From positions 42,804 through 106,803 of the forward strand of contig CADECP010000025.1 in assembly GCA_902825875.1 (NCBI GenBank): a stretch of DNA of 64,000 bases, given 5' to 3'. Positions 32,742-42,957 of this stretch are shown here, in pieces. The notes under the pieces are model-generated. The model made no database searches, had not been told where the DNA came from, and saw only the letters and a program-made list of their open reading frames with translations. The translations under genes and the position numbers were made by a program. The DNA comes from an uncultured Acidobacteriota bacterium. Lineage in GTDB: Bacteria; Acidobacteriota; Blastocatellia; RBC074. Positions within the stretch are counted from its first letter, which is position 1, and the number at the start of each line of letters is the position of its first letter.

Positions 32742-32827
32742 TTTGCTGAAATTGGCGCAGGCGTTTGAACGGGCGACGAAGTTCGGAAAAAAAGCGTCCG
32801 GCAATCGTTAATTGAGAAAGGGAAATC

Positions 32828-34579
32828 ATGCTTGATCTGAAAATTACCGGTGGAACATTGATTGACGGCAGTGGCGGCGAACGCTTCACGGCGGATGTCG
32901 GCGTGCGCGAAGGCCGAATTGTCGAAATCGGCAACCTGACCGAATCGGCGCAGCAAACCATTGATGCCAGCGGCGCGATTGTGACGCCGGGCTTCGTGGA
33001 CATTCACACGCACTTCGACGGGCAGGTGACTTGGGACGAAACTTTCAGCCCCAGCATTTTTCACGGAGTGACGACCGTTGTGATGGGAAATTGCGGCGTA
33101 GGTTTTGCGCCCGTCCGATCCGGCGAAGAAGAACGGTTAATCAATTTGATGGAAGGCGTCGAAGACATTCCCGGTTCGGCGTTGGCCGAAGGAATTCGTT
33201 GGGCGTGGTCCAGCTTTCCGCAGTTTATGGACGCGCTGGATCGTATGCCGCACTCGCTGGATTTTCTGGTGCAAGCGCCTCACGACCCGATTCGCATGTT
33301 CGTGATGGGCGAACGCGCAGAAGCCAACGAAAAAGCTACGGAAGACGACGTTGCCGCGATGCGCGCCATCGTCCGCGAAGCTCTGGAAGCCGGGGCCGCT
33401 GGCTTTTCCATCGGACGCACCGACAACCATCGCACAGCCGAAGGCAAATGGACGCCTTCGTCCGAAGCCGACGCGCGCGAATTGAACGGCATTGCCGAAG
33501 CCTTTCGCGGGTTGAACCGCGGCGTGCTCCAGGCGGTTTCCGACTTTGATTTGTTGCGCTCACCGGAACGCTTTGACGCTGAATTCGACTTGCTGGAAGG
33601 AATGGCCGCCGCTGCCGGACGACCGCTTTCGATGACCTGGCTGCAACGCGAACCCGGAGCCGAGCAGTGGAAATTGATTCAGGCGCGCGCTGAACAAGCC
33701 AACGCGAAAGGCTTGCCGACGCGATTGCAAACTGCCGCGCGTGGCATTGGCGTCATCAACGGACTCGACGCCAGCTTTCATCCGTTCATAGGTTTTCCGA
33801 CCTTCAAATCCATTTCCAAACTGCCGCTGGCCGAACGCGCCGCGAAAATGCGCGAGCCGGAAATCAAAGCGCGAATCTTGTCAGAAAAGTCCGAACGGCT
33901 GGCTGGCGACGGTTCTTCGATTCCGCCGTTGGTGGATATTTTGCTGGCGCAAATTGATCTGCTGGCGGCGCGCATGTTCCCGCTTGGCGACGAATTGGAT
34001 TACGAACCGGAGTTAGCGAAATCGTTTTTGGTTCAAGCCAGGATGCGCGGTGTGCGCCCTATCGAAGCGATTTACGATTACCTGTCGCAGGGCGACGGCG
34101 GCAATCTGATTTACTTTCCGATTTTCAATTACGGCCCGAATTCGTTGGATGTGGTTTTCCAGATGTTGAATCATCCGCTGGCGTTGGCGGCGTTGAGCGA
34201 CGCCGGAGCGCACGTTGGCACAGTGTGCGACGCCAGCTTTCCGACTTCGATGCTGGCGTTTTGGACGCGAGACCGACAGCGCGGCGAGCAACTGCTGCTG
34301 GAACGAGTTGTCGAAATGCTGACTTCGCGCAACGCGCGGCATCTTGGCTTGACGGATCGCGGATTGTTGCAGGTTGGGAAAAAGGCTGACTTGAACGTGA
34401 TTGATTACGACAGATTGCAGTTGCTGAAACCAGAACTGACGCGCGATTTGCCAGCCGGTGGCAAACGTTTTGTTCAACGCGCGAATGGCTATTTGGCGAC
34501 GATTGTTTCCGGCGAAGTTGTTGCCCGCGAAGGAACCATTTCCGATAACAGGCCAGGGCGATTGGTGCGAATGCGTTGA
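32828..34579 (+). CDS. N-acyl-D-amino-acid deacylase (amidohydrolase family)
   Basis: 583 aa. [20 protein letters not shown] opens the amidohydrolase fold, DIHTHFDGQ (about 58-66) holds the metal-binding HxH pair, and the cap region and the C-terminal GRLVRMR end match D-aminoacylases. The family releases D-amino acids from N-acyl forms, which can come from peptidoglycan recycling or catabolism. No signal peptide, so cytoplasmic. AGAAAGGGAAATC precedes the ATG. Alone on its strand; the convergent pyruvate kinase ends 18 bases after its stop. Substrate specificity is not readable. Confidence 0.86.
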   Translation: MLDLKITGGTLIDGSGGERFTADVGVREGRIVEIGNLTESAQQTIDASGAIVTPGFVDIHTHFDGQVTWDETFSPSIFHGVTTVVMGNCGVGFAPVRSGEEERLINLMEGVEDIPGSALAEGIRWAWSSFPQFMDALDRMPHSLDFLVQAPHDPIRMFVMGERAEANEKATEDDVAAMRAIVREALEAGAAGFSIGRTDNHRTAEGKWTPSSEADARELNGIAEAFRGLNRGVLQAVSDFDLLRSPERFDAEFDLLEGMAAAAGRPLSMTWLQREPGAEQWKLIQARAEQANAKGLPTRLQTAARGIGVINGLDASFHPFIGFPTFKSISKLPLAERAAKMREPEIKARILSEKSERLAGDGSSIPPLVDILLAQIDLLAARMFPLGDELDYEPELAKSFLVQARMRGVRPIEAIYDYLSQGDGGNLIYFPIFNYGPNSLDVVFQMLNHPLALAALSDAGAHVGTVCDASFPTSMLAFWTRDRQRGEQLLLERVVEMLTSRNARHLGLTDRGLLQVGKKADLNVIDYDRLQLLKPELTRDLPAGGKRFVQRANGYLATIVSGEVVAREGTISDNRPGRLVRMR

Positions 34580-34596
34580 GCAAATTGATCGTGGCC

Positions 34597-36036
34597 TCAG
34601 CCTACGGCTTCAATTTCTCCCACCGAATGCAGTTTCATCATCGAAGACAGGCTGGGCTGTTCTGGAATTCGCCCGGCCATTGCCACAATCGTTTCCCCGC
34701 GAACGGCCAAGCCGCGCTTAATCAACAACTCATCGGCGCGTGCCAGCAATTCATAGCTGTGGCCTTCGAAATCCAGCAACGAAGCTTCGAGTCCCCAAAC
34801 CGCCGCCAGCGAGTTGTAGGTTTTTTCGTGCGGCGTGAAGGCGATGATTCGCTGCAACGGGCGCAACGCCGCCAGATGTCTGGCCATCGTGCCTGATTTG
34901 CTGAAGACGACAATCAGCTTGGCGTTCAATTCCTGAGCGGCGTAAATGGCTGCTTCGGCGATGGCGCGGCCTTCGGTTCCTTTTTGGCTGCCGTGAATCA
35001 GTTCGCGCGAGCGATTGCCTTGCTGACAATTGCTTTCGGTGAAGCTGATGATGCGCGCCATCGTTTCAACTGCTGCAACCGGATAACTGCCAGCGGCAGT
35101 TTCGGCGGAAAGCATCGCCGCGTCTGTTCCGTCCAAAATCGCGTTGGCTACGTCGGAAGCTTCGGCGCGTGTCGGACGCGGTTCGTGAGTCATGGATTCC
35201 AGCATCTGCGTGGCGGTGATGACCAGTTTTTCAGCGGCATTGGCTTTGGCGACGATCATCTTTTGATGAAATGGGACGCTTTCGACAGCGGTTTCGACGC
35301 CCAAATCGCCGCGCGCCACCATCACTCCGTCGCAAGCGGCGATGATGTTGTCCAAATCGTCCAGAGCTTCGCGTTTTTCGATCTTGGCGATCAGCGGCGT
35401 GTCCGCGCCCAAAAATTCAATCAGCGTTTTGGCTCCGATGCAGTCGCGTGCGCTGCGAACAAACGACAACGCGACGTAATCCACTTTGTGTTGCAATCCG
35501 AAAGTCAGGTCGGCACGGTCTTTTTCCGTCAACGAAGGCGCGGACAATTTCACGCCCGGCAAATTGATGCCTTTGTTTTCGCCCAATTCTCCGCCGTTCA
35601 GCACGCGGCATACCACGTCGGTTTTGGTGATCTGCTCGACGCGAAGCGCGATCAATCCATCGGCGAATAAAATGCGATCGCCGACTTTTACGTCCTGCGG
35701 CAGCGGCGCGTAGCTGGTTGAAACTGTAGTTTCGTCGCCAACCACGTCGCGTGTGGTGATGGTCAGCAATTGATCGGCCTGCAATCGAATCGGCTGGCTG
35801 TCTTTCAATTTGCCTGTGCGAATTTTCGGGCCGGACAAATCCAATAACAGCGCCAGCGGGCGATTGAGTTCGGCGGCAATCGCTCGCAGATGGTTGATGG
35901 TTTCTGCATGCGCTTCGTGTGTGCCGTGCGACATGTTCAATCGCGCAACATCCATCCCCGCCAGAATCAATTCGCGCAACGCTTCGGGCGAACGCGACGC
36001 CGGGCCAATCGTCGCCACTATCTTTGCTCTTCTCAT
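34597..36036 (-). CDS. pyk: Pyruvate kinase
   Basis: 479 aa, normal for [19 protein letters not shown] (about 4-20), [13 protein letters not shown] (about 62-74), and the active-site [13 protein letters not shown] (about 232-244) followed by [20 protein letters not shown] (about 275-294). The C-terminal domain (about 350-475) holds the usual allosteric region. It converts PEP and ADP to pyruvate and ATP. It lies alone; the first TlpA gene ends 93 bases upstream, so pyk may have its own promoter in that gap, though I see no clear one. Confidence 0.95.
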   Translation of the reverse strand: MRRAKIVATIGPASRSPEALRELILAGMDVARLNMSHGTHEAHAETINHLRAIAAELNRPLALLLDLSGPKIRTGKLKDSQPIRLQADQLLTITTRDVVGDETTVSTSYAPLPQDVKVGDRILFADGLIALRVEQITKTDVVCRVLNGGELGENKGINLPGVKLSAPSLTEKDRADLTFGLQHKVDYVALSFVRSARDCIGAKTLIEFLGADTPLIAKIEKREALDDLDNIIAACDGVMVARGDLGVETAVESVPFHQKMIVAKANAAEKLVITATQMLESMTHEPRPTRAEASDVANAILDGTDAAMLSAETAAGSYPVAAVETMARIISFTESNCQQGNRSRELIHGSQKGTEGRAIAEAAIYAAQELNAKLIVVFSKSGTMARHLAALRPLQRIIAFTPHEKTYNSLAAVWGLEASLLDFEGHSYELLARADELLIKRGLAVRGETIVAMAGRIPEQPSLSSMMKLHSVGEIEAVG

Positions 36037-36129
36037 CTTCGTTTCCAGTCAAAAGAAAAGGGATAAGCTCACTGACAAGTCCTGCCCTTGATGCTCATCC
36101 CTGTTGTACCGTAACTCACGTTAAATCCG

Positions 36130-36720
36130 CTATAGCTTGTCCAGTTCGCGTTTGATGGTTTCGGTCAATTCGGCGGCAACCGAATCGTCGTGGCCGACGA
36201 AATGCGCCACCAATTTGCCATCGCGCGCGTAAACCAGAGTTTGCGGAACCGACAGGTCTTTTGATTCAACGTACTTTTTGAACACGTCGTCTGTGACCAA
36301 TCCGACCGGATAAGTGATTTTCATCTGCGCGATGAATTCGCTGACGCGCTGCGGAGTCGTTTCAGCGTCGTCCACTGCCAGGCCAACAATTTGCAAACCG
36401 CGTTTGGCATCTTCTTCGCCGTATTTGGTCAACGTGGGAATGTGCAGCCGCGAATGGCCACACCAGACCGCGAAAAAATTGACGACAGCGACTTTTCCGC
36501 GCAAATCCATCAAGCTGATTTCGCGGCCAGTGGACATTCGCAGCGGAAATTTCGCCACAGAGCTTTTCGGCTGTTCGCCGATTTTTACTTTGGCGGTGGT
36601 GTTGACGGCAAAGGTCAAACACGCCATCAAGCCGCACGCGGCGACGATGGAAAACATGATTGTTCGGGAAGCATGACGGGATGACACGAACGAGCGAAAA
36701 GAAAATTTGGTCACTGGCAC
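36130..36720 (-). CDS. TlpA-like thioredoxin-fold protein 1 with CGHS in place of CxxC
   Basis: 196 aa from a GTG start at 36720. N-terminal membrane anchor (about 22-40), then the thioredoxin fold: ISLMDLRGKVAVVNFFAVWC followed by GHSR, so the second active-site Cys is Ser (C-G-H-S). Such a site cannot perform dithiol-disulfide exchange in the usual way; a peroxiredoxin-like or mixed-disulfide role is possible. A TYPVGL region near 130 and the VPQTLVYARDGKLV loop (cis-Pro) near 160 are intact. First of five tandem relatives (this one is the last transcribed). Confidence 0.83.
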   Translation of the reverse strand: MPVTKFSFRSFVSSRHASRTIMFSIVAACGLMACLTFAVNTTAKVKIGEQPKSSVAKFPLRMSTGREISLMDLRGKVAVVNFFAVWCGHSRLHIPTLTKYGEEDAKRGLQIVGLAVDDAETTPQRVSEFIAQMKITYPVGLVTDDVFKKYVESKDLSVPQTLVYARDGKLVAHFVGHDDSVAAELTETIKRELDKL

Positions 36721-36744
36721 CTCACTTGAAAGTTTTTGTTGTTA

Positions 36745-37335
36745 TTACTTTGAGGGTTTGCGTGTGGGAGCTTTGGCAAGCTGGGCTTCAATCGCTTTTT
36801 TGACTTTGTCGGCTTGCGCCGGAGTCCAACCGACTTCGCGCAACGCCATTTTGCCGTCTGCGCCGAAAACGATGATTTGCGGAACACCGGCGTCTTTCGG
36901 GTCGGCATAACTGAACCGAATTTCTCCGGTCAGAAATCCGACGGGGTAATTGATTTTCGTCCTTTCCAAAAAACCTTTCAGACTGTTCACATCGTCTTTG
37001 CTTTCTTTGCGGTCGGTGGCCAAACCGATAACGGTGAATCCGCGCTGACGGTATTGATTGTAAAACTGCACAATCTGCGGCGCATGTTCTTCGCAGTGCG
37101 GACACCGCGACCAGAAAATATCCATTAACACCACTTTGCCGCGCAGGCTGGACAGTTTGACGCTTTTGGCTGCGCCGGTCGGGCTGTAAAGCTCGACCAG
37201 CATGTCCGGTATGTCGCCTGAACCGTCGGCTTTCGGTAAATCCTGAGCGTTTGCCGTGGCGGCAACACCAACAACCAACGACAGACAAATGCCGAGCAAA
37301 AGAGCATTGAAAATTGTTTGGGTTCGTTGAATCAA
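36745..37335 (-). CDS. TlpA-like periplasmic thioredoxin 2
   Basis: 196 aa from a TTG at 37335, with AAGGAG nine bases before it. Signal peptide (FNALLLGICLSLVVGVAATA), then DLPKADGSGDIPDMLVELYS, a spacer domain shared with the next two paralogues. Active site CPHC in [12 protein letters not shown] (about 82-93). Cis-Pro loop GVPQIIVFGADGKMA (about 157-171). Exports electrons to periplasmic substrates, or helps to mature c-type cytochromes; quinoprotein and cytochrome genes occur elsewhere in the window. Confidence 0.88.
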   Translation of the reverse strand: MIQRTQTIFNALLLGICLSLVVGVAATANAQDLPKADGSGDIPDMLVELYSPTGAAKSVKLSSLRGKVVLMDIFWSRCPHCEEHAPQIVQFYNQYRQRGFTVIGLATDRKESKDDVNSLKGFLERTKINYPVGFLTGEIRFSYADPKDAGVPQIIVFGADGKMALREVGWTPAQADKVKKAIEAQLAKAPTRKPSK

Positions 37336-37359
37336 GTTCTCGTTCTCCTTCGTTTGGGG

Positions 37360-38010
37360 TCAACCTAACTTCGATGTTTCTTTTTTCGGTTTTGCGCTGG
37401 CTTTGCTGCCTGGTTTGACGGTCGGAAGTTTTTCCAATTGTTGTTCAATCGCTTCAGTCAATCGTTTGCTCAAGGCTTCGTCCCAGCCGGTTTCGCGGAA
37501 CGCCATTTTGCCGTCCGCTCCAAACAGCACCATTGACGGAACGCCGGAGTTTTTCGGATCGGCGTAAAACGCGATGACATCGTAAGAAATCTGCCCAACC
37601 GGATAATTGATCTTCGCTCTGTTGATGTATCTGGCGACGTTTTTGGCGGCAGCAGAATTGTGTTTATCGTCCGTCGCCATACCGATGATCGTCAATCCGC
37701 GCGATTTGTATTTGTTGTACATCGCAACGATGTGCGGAGCGTGTTCCTGGCAATGCGGACAGGTCGAAAGAAACATGTCCAGCAGCACGACTTTGCCGCG
37801 CAGACTGGACAATTTCAGCTTGTCGCCGGATTCGACACCCGGAACCGCATACATCTCAACAGCAATTTCCGGCGTATCGCCCGAACCGTCCGGCAACGGC
37901 AATTCGGGAACCTTCGATTGGCCAATCGGCCTGACTGCGCCAATCACTGTCAGCGCAAAGCAAAGACTCAACAACACAATTTTGACAGGTGTTTTGATCC
38001 GATTTCTCAT
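37360..38010 (-). CDS. TlpA-like periplasmic thioredoxin 3
   Basis: 216 aa from the ATG at 38010, preceded by AGAGGAGC; the earlier in-frame start at 38067 adds a non-conserved stretch. Signal peptide, then the [20 protein letters not shown] spacer and CPHC in LSTCPHCQEHAP. The C-terminus has a Lys-rich tail ([14 protein letters not shown]) resembling that of paralogue 4. About 25 bases separate it from each neighbour, so it is one operon. Confidence 0.88.
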   Translation of the reverse strand: MRNRIKTPVKIVLLSLCFALTVIGAVRPIGQSKVPELPLPDGSGDTPEIAVEMYAVPGVESGDKLKLSSLRGKVVLLDMFLSTCPHCQEHAPHIVAMYNKYKSRGLTIIGMATDDKHNSAAAKNVARYINRAKINYPVGQISYDVIAFYADPKNSGVPSMVLFGADGKMAFRETGWDEALSKRLTEAIEQQLEKLPTVKPGSKASAKPKKETSKLG

Positions 38011-38072
38011 CACGCTGCTCCTCTTACGGAAAAAAAGGCTTGCCCGCGAGGGCGCGGGCGTACCCAAAGGCT

Positions 38073-38771
38073 TTAACTGCGTTTTGATTTTTGCTGTGTC
38101 GGTTTTGCGCTGGCCTTGCTGCCGGGTTTGACCGGAGCGGCAGGCGCTGCCGAACTGGCCGGAGCTTTGGCTGGCGGCGCTTTGGCAAGCTGCTCTTCGA
38201 TGGCGGCTTTCAGTTTCTTTTCGATGTTTTCGTTCCAGCCGATTTCACGGAAAACCATTTTGCCGTCCGCTCCGAACAGAATCATCTGCGGCACGCCATG
38301 ATTGTGACTGTCGGCGTAATACGCGACGACTTCGTTGGTGATAAATCCGACTTGGTAATTGATTTTGGTTTTGGTCAAAAACTCTTTCACGCTTTTGACC
38401 GCCGCCGGGTCTTCCTTGCGGTCGGTGGCCAGACCCAGAATGCTGAATCCTTTGTCGCGGTATTGATTGTAAATGGCCACAACGTGCGGAGCGTGTTCTT
38501 CGCAATGAGGGCATTTCGACCAGAACATATCCAGCAACGTGACTTTTCCGTACAGGCTGGACAGTTTAATGGTGTTGGTTTTCGCCGCCGGAGTTCCCGG
38601 AGCCGCCTGAACTAAATCCACGATCATTTCCGGCGTATCGCCTGAACCGTCCGGTTTGGGCAATTCCGGAATATCTTCCAGGCCAAGTTTCGGCGCAGCG
38701 GCAATCACCATCGCCGCAAATGCGAAACTCAACAACGCGGCACGCACCGCCGACTTCAACCAAATCTGCAT
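38073..38771 (-). CDS. TlpA-like periplasmic thioredoxin 4
   Basis: 232 aa, ATG at 38771 with GAAGGAGC upstream. Signal peptide with [12 protein letters not shown], the [20 protein letters not shown] spacer, CPHC in [12 protein letters not shown] (about 93-104), and a Pro/Ala/Lys-rich tail ([20 protein letters not shown]). The tail looks like a flexible anchor to the cell wall or partner proteins. Most similar to paralogues 2 and 3, so these three arose by recent tandem duplication. Confidence 0.88.
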   Translation of the reverse strand: MQIWLKSAVRAALLSFAFAAMVIAAAPKLGLEDIPELPKPDGSGDTPEMIVDLVQAAPGTPAAKTNTIKLSSLYGKVTLLDMFWSKCPHCEEHAPHVVAIYNQYRDKGFSILGLATDRKEDPAAVKSVKEFLTKTKINYQVGFITNEVVAYYADSHNHGVPQMILFGADGKMVFREIGWNENIEKKLKAAIEEQLAKAPPAKAPASSAAPAAPVKPGSKASAKPTQQKSKRS

Positions 38772-38826
38772 CGTTATTGCTCCTTCAATTCAGAGAGTGG
38801 GACACATTCAAATTGTTCCGCCTTTA

Positions 38827-39447
38827 TCAGCGGGCGACGCTCAACTGTTCGTTGACGACTTTTTCCAGGTACTGCATTCGTCCTGGTTGTTCACCAATCA
38901 GATGTTCAATGACTTTGCCATTGCGCGAAATCACGAATAATTGCGGAATCGGCGGCGAACCGGTGTCGTCTTCAGAACCTTTCAGGAAGGCTTCGGAAAT
39001 CCAACTGTTGTCGTACCCGATTTGATAATTGATTCCGACTTTTTTGATGAACTCTTCGACTTTGTCCTGATCGGATTTCGGATCGGACGTCAGGCCAACC
39101 AGCGCCAATCCGCGATCTTTATATTTCTGATACATCGCCGAAAGTTCCGGCGCTTGTTTGACGCACGGGCCGCAATACGTCGCCCAGAAATCCACTACCA
39201 GTACCTGACCGCGATAATCTTCAAGTTTGAAAGTGCTGCCATCAAGCTTGGCAATCGGCACGTCCTGCACTTTGGAAATCGCTTCCTGATTGGCGTCAGG
39301 TTTTTTGGCCGCCGCCGCCGACGGTTCCGATTCGGACATCGGTCGCGGAGCCGCCGCGTTGCCGCACCCGGCGACGAACAAAGCCGTTGTCAGAACGATG
39401 AAGCTCAATTGTCTTGAGGCAAAATTACAGTTGATGATCGGAAACAT
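38827..39447 (-). CDS. TlpA/ResA-like thioredoxin 5, lipoprotein
   Basis: 206 aa. Lipoprotein signal with FVAGC (Cys about 28), a Ser/Ala/Pro linker, and a ResA-type domain: [20 protein letters not shown] then [17 protein letters not shown] (CGPC, about 87-90). Unlike the other four it has the common cytoplasmic-type CGPC and lacks the DGSGD spacer, so it is a more distant member of the array. The start overlaps the 3' end of yacG by 23 bases. It is probably attached to a membrane facing the periplasm. Confidence 0.87.
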   Translation of the reverse strand: MFPIINCNFASRQLSFIVLTTALFVAGCGNAAAPRPMSESEPSAAAAKKPDANQEAISKVQDVPIAKLDGSTFKLEDYRGQVLVVDFWATYCGPCVKQAPELSAMYQKYKDRGLALVGLTSDPKSDQDKVEEFIKKVGINYQIGYDNSWISEAFLKGSEDDTGSPPIPQLFVISRNGKVIEHLIGEQPGRMQYLEKVVNEQLSVAR

Positions 39448-39628
39448 TTTCTACTTCTTCCAGAAATTCGTTTGGGAGTAATCCGTCAGAGGTTTCGGCT
39501 AGCGGAACTTTATAGCCTTCGCTCGCCCAATTGCCTAAATCAATAATCTGGCAACGTTCGGAGCAAAAGGGTTTCCAGGGATTGTCGTCCCAACTTGTTT
39601 CGCGCCGACAAAGCGGGCAGCGCCGCAT
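39425..39628 (-). CDS. yacG: DNA gyrase inhibitor YacG (zinc finger)
   Basis: 67 aa, the expected length. CPLCRRE and [19 protein letters not shown] give the four zinc-binding Cys and the invariant ID-LG-W-SE motif. YacG binds the C-terminal part of GyrB and blocks DNA binding. It is the first gene of the TlpA operon on the minus strand, with its tail overlapping the lipoprotein gene. Confidence 0.9.
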   Translation of the reverse strand: MRRCPLCRRETSWDDNPWKPFCSERCQIIDLGNWASEGYKVPLAETSDGLLPNEFLEEVENVSDHQL

Positions 39629-39752
39629 GATGAAATCCTCTCAGGTGAATGAAATCGTCCCCACAGAACGCGGGAACCAGACGCGGGCAATGATACAGAA
39701 CTTTGCCGGAAAGTCGAAACGGCTTACCGGTCAAAATCTTCAAGCCTCATTT

Positions 39753-40619
39753 TCAAGCTTCCAGTAATCCCAGCGGCCCGGCGAGTTTTCGATAACCGTC
39801 CGGGCTGCTGTGCCAGGCGTCGAGTTCTTTGGCGCGCAGGATCGGAAACGGATGCGTGCGGTAAGCCGTGATTAACACCTTGTAGGCTTTGTTGAGCGTC
39901 GAATCGTCTGCGGCTTCGTAATCTCGAATTTGCCGCAAAAACTCCTGTCGCTCCATTTCGGAATACAACTGCCGAGCGCCTCCGGCCAGTTTCATAAACG
40001 TGCGGATGCAGGGATCAATGTCCTGCACGCAAAGCAATCCGGCGCGGTCGCAGGTCAGTTCGGCTTTGCGATACCAATCGTGCAGCGCCAACACCAAACC
40101 TTGTCCGACGATTGTTCCGAACCCCAACGTCGCTTGCCCGACAAGAGCGACAATCTCGGCAATGTTGCGAGCCATGATTGTGTACAAAACGTGACCGGCT
40201 TTGATGTGGCCGAGTTCGTGGGCAATGATGAAAAACCGTTCTTCGTCGTCGAGCATATCCACCAATCCGGACGTCAGCACGATGAACGGGCGTGTGTGTC
40301 CGTAAGTGTAGGCGTTCGGTAACGGATCAAGCGTGACATACATTTCGGGTTCTTCGACGCCAAGGATTTTGCAGCCCCAGGTCAGCGAACGATGCAAGCG
40401 TGGAAATTGCCGAGCGGTGACTCGGACGTTGGCGGCGGTGTTTTCCAAATAAAAAATGCGCTCAAGCCCGTACTCCATAATCTTGGCGATGACCTTGTCC
40501 AGGCCGGGTACGGATTTGAGCGCGTCAGTGGCTGTCGCGTCCCAAGGATGTTGAAACTCTTTCGCGTCAATGTGCGGAAACGTTTTCAGCCGTTTCTTTT
40601 TTGTCTCGCCCATAATCAC
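39753..40619 (-). CDS. M48-family metallopeptidase
   Basis: 288 aa. The zinc motif HELGH is in FFIIAHELGHIKAGH (about 132-146), with the third ligand probably in the Glu near AELTCDRAGLL (about 187-197). Hydrophobic patches around IVALVGQATLGFGTIVGQGL suggest membrane association. The domain YVTLDPLPNAYTYGHTRPFI is typical of M48/Ste24-type proteases of bacterial envelope quality control. It begins GAGGTGATTATG. No substrate can be named. Confidence 0.86.
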   Translation of the reverse strand: MIMGETKKKRLKTFPHIDAKEFQHPWDATATDALKSVPGLDKVIAKIMEYGLERIFYLENTAANVRVTARQFPRLHRSLTWGCKILGVEEPEMYVTLDPLPNAYTYGHTRPFIVLTSGLVDMLDDEERFFIIAHELGHIKAGHVLYTIMARNIAEIVALVGQATLGFGTIVGQGLVLALHDWYRKAELTCDRAGLLCVQDIDPCIRTFMKLAGGARQLYSEMERQEFLRQIRDYEAADDSTLNKAYKVLITAYRTHPFPILRAKELDAWHSSPDGYRKLAGPLGLLEA

Positions 40620-40662
40620 CTCCTGCCAGAAGGTAACACGAGCGAGACGCCGCCGGATAGTT

Positions 40663-41808
40663 TTATGCCGATTGGCCGGAGCGTTTTTCGATACCCAGAT
40701 AATCCGAATCGAATCCGCCGGATTGGCGCGGCGAACTGATGACTCGCAACGGCGGCGGCGAATCGGGCGAAGGCGGCAACAGGACTTCTGTGCTGGGTTG
40801 AATCAGCACTTCGGTTGAAGAGTGAAACAACTCTTCGCTGGCTGCCGGAACCAGATGAATCGAATCTTTGCGGCTGTCGGACTCTTTCAACCGGAAATCG
40901 AAAATGTCCGGGCGATTGAAATGACCAGTGACATCCAAAACCATACTTTCTTCGCGGATGCGTTCCAGGTTGATGCGGGCCAAAATGATGACTTCGGAAC
41001 CGAACGCAGGGCCGGCGACATATTGTCCGTCGGGGCCTATGACTGCGCTGCCGCCGTTCAAAATCAATTCGCTGTCTTCGCCGGTTTCGTTGTCGGCCAG
41101 TTCCAGTTCGGCGGGCAGATCGCTGCGGCGCATGATGCCTCCGGCGGCGACGACGAAACAGCGCCCTTCAAAGGCGTAATGGCGGCTGGCGATTTGGTGC
41201 ATCTCCTTGACCGAAGGCCACAGTGCGACGTGAATGTCTTCGCCGCCGATGTGTAGAGCCTGTCGCGCGTGCGGCATCCAGTGTTCCCAGCAAATCAACC
41301 CGCCGATTTTGCCCACCGGAGTTTCGACGGTTTTCAATCCGCGAGCGTCGCCAGCTCCCCAGATCAATCGTTCGTTGAACGTCGGAACCAATTTGCGATG
41401 AACATTCAGCAATTCGCCCGTCGGCCCAAAGGTCAAAATCGAGTTGTAGATGGTTCCGCGACCAGCGCCAATGTTGACTCGTTCGTGAACGCCCATCACC
41501 AGCGTCAGGTTGTGCCGCTTGGCGGCTTCGCCGAGTTCTTCTGTCACCGGACCCGGCACGGTGACGCTGTTGTCCATCAACTGCGAATACAGCCGCTTCA
41601 TCGGCGGATGATCCCATCGCGCCACGTCTCGGCAGGTGTCCAACCACGCCGGATAACCCGGCAACCACGATTCGGGAAAGACCACCAACTGAGCACGACG
41701 ACGCGCGGCTTCGGCGATCAGTTCGACCGCTCGAGCCAGACTGCGTTCCAGGTTCATGTAAATCGGAGCCGCCTGTACGGCAGCCACCACAACAATTGAT
41801 TGAGGCAT
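40663..41808 (-). CDS. Nitrilase / carbon-nitrogen hydrolase
   Basis: 381 aa with the catalytic triad of the nitrilase superfamily: Glu in [16 protein letters not shown] (about 44-59), Lys in [20 protein letters not shown] and Cys in [17 protein letters not shown] (about 169-185). The residues around the Cys (CWEHWMP) match aliphatic and aromatic nitrilases rather than amidases. The C-terminal 70 residues are rich in Ser, Pro and Glu with the repeated phrase STEVL, and are not catalytic. Start preceded by CGAGGAACC. It hydrolyses nitriles to acids in the cytoplasm; the physiological substrate is unknown. Confidence 0.87.
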   Translation of the reverse strand: MPQSIVVVAAVQAAPIYMNLERSLARAVELIAEAARRRAQLVVFPESWLPGYPAWLDTCRDVARWDHPPMKRLYSQLMDNSVTVPGPVTEELGEAAKRHNLTLVMGVHERVNIGAGRGTIYNSILTFGPTGELLNVHRKLVPTFNERLIWGAGDARGLKTVETPVGKIGGLICWEHWMPHARQALHIGGEDIHVALWPSVKEMHQIASRHYAFEGRCFVVAAGGIMRRSDLPAELELADNETGEDSELILNGGSAVIGPDGQYVAGPAFGSEVIILARINLERIREESMVLDVTGHFNRPDIFDFRLKESDSRKDSIHLVPAASEELFHSSTEVLIQPSTEVLLPPSPDSPPPLRVISSPRQSGGFDSDYLGIEKRSGQSA

Positions 41809-42038
41809 AACGGTTCCTCGCCTTCTGCTTGATTGGACGGTGTCGAATTCCAGATGAAGCTATGTCTTCAGACACGTCGCGGAGTTAAGGGGTCACGGAT
41901 TCCGAATTTTCAGGGAAAGGATGCTGGCCGGAAAGGGATTACGTCTTGATTTTGCCAGCGGGGTCAGGTGTTTTGGGGAGCGGGGCGGGCTATTAAGTAC
42001 CATCCCACTTTAATTTTCGCAAGAATTAAATTTTCGGG

Positions 42039-42170
42039 GTAACTGCTCAGCGGGTACGGAACGGGAAGCGGTAGCGCCCCGGTTTCTCGTGAGGCGTGAG
42101 CTTTGCAAGCATCCCGTCGCTACCGCTCCGGGTTCCGTACCGAGTTTTTGGCTCCAGGCTGAGCAGTTAC
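42039..42170. repeat. Outer inverted repeat GTAACTGCTCAGC / GCTGAGCAGTTAC flanking a family B element
   Basis: Perfect 13-bp inverted repeats (42039-42051 and 42158-42170) enclose the family B palindrome with 1 base on the left and 16 on the right. This could be an older palindrome interrupted by a younger one, or one larger element. Confidence 0.85.
42053..42141. repeat. Family B palindromic element (89 bp), copy 2
   Basis: GGTACGGAACGGGAAGCGG at the left pairs with CGCTACCGCTCCGGGTTCC and GTACC at the right. Intergenic copy. Confidence 0.93.
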
Positions 42171-42264
42171 TTTTTGGGAAGGTTTGCCGCCGCCAAAGAG
42201 CTTCGGCTAGACTGCGCGCCTTCCCAACACCGCTGATTTAATCATCCAAAGGAGAACTACCGCA

Positions 42265-42855
42265 GTGAGCGTCAAATCGGATCGCTGGATTTTGAAAATG
42301 TGCCGCGAGCACGAAATGATTACGCCGTTTGAAGAAGGCTTGGTGCGCGAAGTCGAAGGTCGTCGCATCATTTCCGCCGGGCTGTCGAGCTATGGGTACG
42401 ATTTGCGGCTGGCGGCAGACGGCTTCCGTGTGTTTTCGCCGATTGCCAGCGCCGAAATTGATCCGAAGAAGTTCGACGAAAATTCGTTGATCGAAGCGCC
42501 ATTGCGAACAGCCGAAGATGGCTCGTTGTTCTGGATGTTGCCGCCGCATTCTTATGCGCTGGGAGCGACGGTCGAAAAATTCAACATGCCGCGCAACGTG
42601 ATCGGCATCTGTCTGGGCAAATCCACCTACGCTCGCAGCGGATTGATCGTCAACACCACTCCGCTCGAACCCGGTTGGCGAGGCCGTTTGGTGCTGGAAT
42701 TTTCCAACTCCGCCGATTTGCCGATTCGCATTTACGCCAACGAAGGCATCGCCCAAGTCACTTTTTTTGAATCCGACGAAGATTGCGAAGTCACTTATGC
42801 CGACCGAGCAGGGAAGTATCAGAACCAGGTCGGACTGGTCACGCCACGTCTTTAG
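42265..42855 (+). CDS. dcd: dCTP deaminase
   Basis: 196 aa, GTG start at 42265 with AAAGGAGAACTACCGCA before it. SSYGYDLRL (about 39-47) and GKSTYARSGLIVNTTPLEPG, with the catalytic Glu followed by WRGRLVLEFSN (about 114-144), identify a dCTP deaminase that makes dUTP for dTMP synthesis. The family normally functions as a homotrimer. It is transcribed alone, divergent from the nitrilase gene, and its stop faces that of the acyl-CoA ligase across the family E palindrome. Confidence 0.94.
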   Translation: MSVKSDRWILKMCREHEMITPFEEGLVREVEGRRIISAGLSSYGYDLRLAADGFRVFSPIASAEIDPKKFDENSLIEAPLRTAEDGSLFWMLPPHSYALGATVEKFNMPRNVIGICLGKSTYARSGLIVNTTPLEPGWRGRLVLEFSNSADLPIRIYANEGIAQVTFFESDEDCEVTYADRAGKYQNQVGLVTPRL

Positions 42856-42869
42856 CCATTCAATCAGCA

Positions 42870-42946
42870 TTTATCCACGAAGGGCGCGAAGTTCTACGAA
42901 GGAAGCAAAGACCTTTGTGTTCCTTCGTGGACTTCGTGGATAAAAA
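42870..42946. repeat. Family E palindrome (TTTATCCACGAAG), full copy
   Basis: TTTATCCACGAAGGGCGCG at the left pairs with GGACTTCGTGGATAAA at the right, ending in an A run on the + strand. It lies exactly between the converging stops of dcd (42855) and the acyl-CoA ligase (42958) and could serve as a two-way terminator. Confidence 0.88.
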
Positions 42947-42957
42947 GGTGTCCGCAC

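Larger units (their letters stand above)
41809..42264. other. Intergenic stretch (456 bp) with nested palindromes
   Basis: No supportable gene. It contains a family B palindrome (42053-42141) nested inside an outer inverted repeat (42039-42051 with 42158-42170), and a short hairpin (AATTTTCGCAAGAATTAAATT) near 42012. The region separates the divergent nitrilase and dcd genes. AAAGGAG at 42249-42255 serves dcd. Confidence 0.7.

Noticed and set aside
41960-41970. GGGGTCAGG-type short repeats (also near 45898 and 31482)
   Set aside because: Only about 9 bp shared and no inverted arms; could be chance or decayed elements, so not annotated.
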